From CAZXIY01 sp964640935 (GTDB taxonomy: Archaea > Thermoplasmatota > Thermoplasmata > Methanomassiliicoccales > Methanomethylophilaceae), in the NCBI GenBank assembly GCA_964640935.1, contig CAZXIY010000066.1:1-6337 (forward strand): a stretch of 6,337 nt of DNA, given 5' to 3'. The position numbers and the translations under genes were made by a program. Position 1 is the stretch's first letter; each line of letters starts with the position of its first letter. The notes under the pieces are model-generated. The model saw only the letters and a program-made list of their open reading frames with translations. It ran no database searches and was not told the DNA's origin. Positions 4,370-6,337 of the stretch are shown here, piece after piece.

Positions 4370-5773
4370 ATGGCAGTCAAGAGATACACTAAAATGGCAT
4401 ACGACAAGGCCGACGACATGGTCTTCGGAACAGCCAAGCACCCGGTATCGTACGGCCTCGGAATAAAGGTCGGAGCCGGAAGGGTCATCCCCGAGGTCAA
4501 CTACGCTCCCAGGCCGGGAACGGAGAAGTCCATCGAGAGGATAACCAAAGAGTACGTGGATTACATCTCGAAAGATGTGATCACCAGGGCCCTGACAGCG
4601 GGATTCCCCGACGTCCAGCTCGAGACAGAGTGGGTGTCGCAGATGGGAACCGTGAAGGGAATGGGAGCATCCGTCGTCGCCGGACAGAGAGCGATCACGG
4701 AGAAATACCACAAGGAATACGGCATCAACCTCGCCGTGAGGCAGACCATCCCCGACCAGCGTGAGGCCGACAAAGGTCTCCGCCCCGGAATGGACAAGCT
4801 GCACGCATACCCCGAGAAGCTCTTCGAGTGCGCGGAAGTTGCGTGCGAGAACGGAGCAGACGTATTCTCCGTCGAATCCGTCGGCGGAAAAGAATTCGCA
4901 GATTACGCAGTCACGAGCGGCGACATAGTCGCGTTCCTGTTCGGTGTCGGATACCTCGGCGCCATAGACATGACGTACATATGGTCCGAGTTCGCGGACA
5001 TATGCAAGAAGCACAAGACGATCCCCGGAGGAGACACGAACTGCTCCGGAGCGAACGTTGCGATGTTCATGGCCGGCGGATACCTGGACAACGATGTCCA
5101 GAGGACGTTCTCGGCAGTCACGAGATGCATAGCGGCGTCCAGGACGCTCGCCGCATGGGAATCCGGAGCCGTAGGTCCGGACAAGGACTGCGGATACGAA
5201 GGACCGATCGTCAAGGCCATCGCAGGAAAGCCGACCGCTCAGGAAGGAAAGAACTGCCAGTGCGCCCACTGCGATCTTCAGGGTAACCTGATGGCCCAGG
5301 TGTGCGACCTCTGGTCCAACGAGTCCGTCGAATACCACCCGGAGTTCGGAGGAACATCAGTACAGTGCTGGCTCGGATCCCTCGGATACGAGGCCGCTCT
5401 GATGAACACGTCGATACAGTTCGGCCAGGAGAAGACCCTCAGAGATCTGTACATGTACACCGACAGGACAAGAGGTCCGGAGGCGTACGTCCTCGCATAC
5501 GACCACGCATACGAGATCGGACAGGCAATCGCCGAGAACGGGAACAACCTGTACCTCAGGGCGAAGGCCGGAGCCATCACCGGTGCGAAGATCATCCGCA
5601 GAGGATACGACAGCAAGGAACTCCTCCTCACCGCTAAGCAGCTCGATGTTCTCGATGACATCATCAAGAAACTCGAGAAGCTCCCGGACGAGGAAGACAA
5701 GTTCGTCGACTACTGCGTTAAGGAGTACAAGGACGTCGTTCCCGGCTTCAACATGAAGAACTACGGTCTTTGA
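4370..5773 (+). CDS. mtaB: Methanol:corrinoid methyltransferase MtaB
   Basis: Zinc enzyme that activates methanol and transfers its methyl group to the Co(I) corrinoid of MtaC; the first step of methanol use. The protein is a TIM barrel of 467 aa (M. barkeri MtaB: 460). The three zinc ligands are at a constant offset of +5 from the M. barkeri enzyme. Glu169 lies in FSVESVGGKE (Glu164), Cys225 in GGDTNCSGAN (Cys220) and Cys274 in PDKDCGYEGP (Cys269). The N-terminus (FGTAKHPVSYGLGIKVGAG) and the C-terminus (DVVPGFNMKNYGL) look complete. No in-frame TAG is present, as expected: MtaB, unlike the methylamine methyltransferases, has no pyrrolysine. The gene is co-transcribed with mtaC, one base separating stop and start. 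A stem-loop covers its stop codon. No mtaA or corrinoid-reactivating gene is in this window. Confidence 0.97.
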   Translation: MAVKRYTKMAYDKADDMVFGTAKHPVSYGLGIKVGAGRVIPEVNYAPRPGTEKSIERITKEYVDYISKDVITRALTAGFPDVQLETEWVSQMGTVKGMGASVVAGQRAITEKYHKEYGINLAVRQTIPDQREADKGLRPGMDKLHAYPEKLFECAEVACENGADVFSVESVGGKEFADYAVTSGDIVAFLFGVGYLGAIDMTYIWSEFADICKKHKTIPGGDTNCSGANVAMFMAGGYLDNDVQRTFSAVTRCIAASRTLAAWESGAVGPDKDCGYEGPIVKAIAGKPTAQEGKNCQCAHCDLQGNLMAQVCDLWSNESVEYHPEFGGTSVQCWLGSLGYEAALMNTSIQFGQEKTLRDLYMYTDRTRGPEAYVLAYDHAYEIGQAIAENGNNLYLRAKAGAITGAKIIRRGYDSKELLLTAKQLDVLDDIIKKLEKLPDEEDKFVDYCVKEYKDVVPGFNMKNYGL

Positions 5774-5780
5774 GACCGTA
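5762..5780 (+). terminator. Stem-loop over the mtaB stop codon
   Basis: TACGGTCT-TTG-AGACCGTA is a perfect 8-bp stem with a 3-nt loop, and the TGA stop (5771-5773) lies at the loop and 3' arm junction. Only a short T-poor stretch (TCTTAATT) follows, so it is weak as an oligo-T terminator. It could instead protect the mRNA 3' end from exonucleases. Confidence 0.45.
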
Positions 5781-5814
5781 TCTTAATTCGGATTCGGAGG
5801 TGTTATTCCTCTTT

Positions 5815-5835
5815 GCCGGCACATCATGTGCCGGC
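5815..5835 (+). other. 21-bp GC-rich palindrome
   Basis: Arms GCCGGCACAT and ATGTGCCGGC (10 bp) surround a single C. In RNA this gives a 9-bp stem with a TCA loop. It stands 34 bp after the mtaB stem-loop with no T run behind it. It may be an mRNA-end structure, a protein binding site, or part of a structured leader for the next gene. Confidence 0.5.
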
Positions 5836-5846
5836 CAAACCAATTA

Positions 5847-5874
5847 CGGACGGCGGTGCAAGGGCCGCCGTCCG
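5847..5874 (+). other. GC-rich hairpin with 10-bp stem
   Basis: CGGACGGCGG (5847-5856) and CCGCCGTCCG (5865-5874) enclose an 8-nt loop. The left arm can instead pair through GACGGCG with CGCCGTC at 5884-5890, inside the next hairpin, so two exclusive folds exist. It lies 61 bp before the GNAT start. Confidence 0.5.
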
Positions 5875-5879
5875 GACCT

Positions 5880-5900
5880 CCGTCGCCGTCTGGCGGTCGG
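5880..5900 (+). other. Imperfect GC-rich hairpin before the GNAT gene
   Basis: CCG-TCGCC (5880-5887) pairs with GGCGG-CGG (5892-5896 and 5898-5900), with a bulged T at 5897 and loop GTCT. It directly follows the preceding hairpin and competes with it for pairing. The remaining 34 bases up to the ATG at 5935 show no clear ribosome binding site. Confidence 0.35.
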
Positions 5901-5934
5901 AACTCTATTCTACATGCACAACTTTCATCGGAAC

Positions 5935-6337
5935 ATGGATGATGTCATCATCAGGGATATGTCCGAATCGGATATCGGTCCGGTCGTATCGATCTGCGAT
6001 TCGGCGTGGAGACTGAGCGAGCTGTCGGACGATGCCGCTCTGCGCGGAGCGATACCCGATTATTTCATGTCGTTCCGTCTCAGAAGATGCAACTTCCTGA
6101 AGGTCGCCGAATCCGGCGGGAAGGTCATCGGTTTCGTCGGCGGAAGGATATTCGACGAGCCGCAGTCGCAGATGGACAAGATCTTCCAAGGAATGGAAAG
6201 GGACACCAGGAAGGTCCTTTCCGACAGATTCCCGTCGTTCATCAAGGACATGATGACGATGGACGACTATCATCGCAAGACAATATCCAGGCACAGACGC
6301 GAATGCAACGGGGAGATGGAGCTCCTGGCCGTGGATC
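5935..6337 (+). CDS. GNAT-family N-acetyltransferase, 3' end outside the window
   Basis: The first 134 codons of an open frame whose N-terminus, VIIRDMSESDIGPVVSICD, is typical of GNAT acetyltransferases (strand 1 and helix 1). Next come LKVAESGGKVIGFVGGR (strands 2-3, about residues 55-72), a charged helical insert, and MELLAVD at the break. In the family this last segment leads into the RGxGxG/A acetyl-CoA loop, which would lie just past the window edge. The substrate cannot be told; the insert of about 45 residues between strands 3 and 4 is longer than usual. The start at 5935 is chosen because the fold begins there. An in-frame ATG at 5914 would add seven residues. No Shine-Dalgarno sequence is seen before either. 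The gene may be read from its own promoter or by read-through from mtaCB past the hairpins. Confidence 0.7.
   Translation, partial: MDDVIIRDMSESDIGPVVSICDSAWRLSELSDDAALRGAIPDYFMSFRLRRCNFLKVAESGGKVIGFVGGRIFDEPQSQMDKIFQGMERDTRKVLSDRFPSFIKDMMTMDDYHRKTISRHRRECNGEMELLAVD

Noticed and set aside
3481..4500. Long minus-strand open frame over mtaC (339 codons)
   Set aside because: It is antisense to a certain gene and encodes a low-complexity, His/Cys/Leu-rich product without family features. It arises from the codon bias of mtaC.
4328..5338. Long minus-strand open frame over mtaB (336 codons)
   Set aside because: A shadow of mtaB with no recognisable domain, start signal or promoter.
5914..5934. 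Upstream ATG at 5914 as the GNAT start
   Set aside because: It is in frame but adds MHNFHRN ahead of the normal GNAT N-terminus, and no ribosome binding site precedes it. Kept only as an alternative.
5813..6016. Small plus-strand frame starting at TTG 5813 behind GGAGG (5796-5800)
   Set aside because: The SD-like motif is tempting, but the frame runs through the hairpins and into the GNAT gene in another frame. Its product is compositionally odd and has no recognisable domain.

Overview
The window looks like chromosomal DNA of a methyl-reducing methanogenic archaeon, most likely of the order Methanomassiliicoccales (Thermoplasmata). The evidence is a complete mtaC-mtaB pair for methanol:coenzyme M methyl transfer, an archaeal-type tRNA-Pro, box A (TATA) promoters, apparently leaderless transcripts, and GC-rich genes separated by AT-rich spacers. 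The order is an inference from protein character and gene context. No 16S rRNA or marker gene is present.

Layout. Positions 1-51 hold the 5' part of a minus-strand tRNA-Pro(CGG) with its box A at 75-83. pdxS and pdxT (201-1663, plus strand, 4-bp ATGA overlap) encode the two subunits of the ribose-5-phosphate-dependent pyridoxal phosphate synthase. Converging on them, with an 8-bp tail-to-tail overlap, is a 469-aa minus-strand gene (1656-3065). It encodes a Schlafen/AlbA_2-type putative transcription regulator with a RecG-like C-terminal region and a terminal winged helix. A 517-bp AT-rich spacer (3066-3582) separates it from the divergent mtaCB operon (3583-5773). A 161-bp stretch of strong hairpins follows mtaB, and then the start of a GNAT acetyltransferase gene that runs off the window.

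How the parts may work together. MtaB breaks the C-O bond of methanol with a zinc site and methylates the cobalt of the corrinoid carried by MtaC. MtaA, which is not in this window, would pass the methyl group to coenzyme M. PdxST supplies PLP independently. The AlbA_2 gene shares its promoter region with mtaCB and is a reasonable candidate for a local regulator of methanol use, but this is not proven.

The most unusual material is in the spacer. It holds four tandem operator-like repeats at a 21-22 bp period (two DNA turns) beside the regulator promoter, a second direct repeat upstream of the mtaC TATA box, and a dyad at the predicted mtaC start site. It also holds several plus-strand stem-loops, two of them followed by T runs, that no gene explains. 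The hairpin cluster after mtaB, with two mutually exclusive pairings, is a second candidate for RNA-level control.
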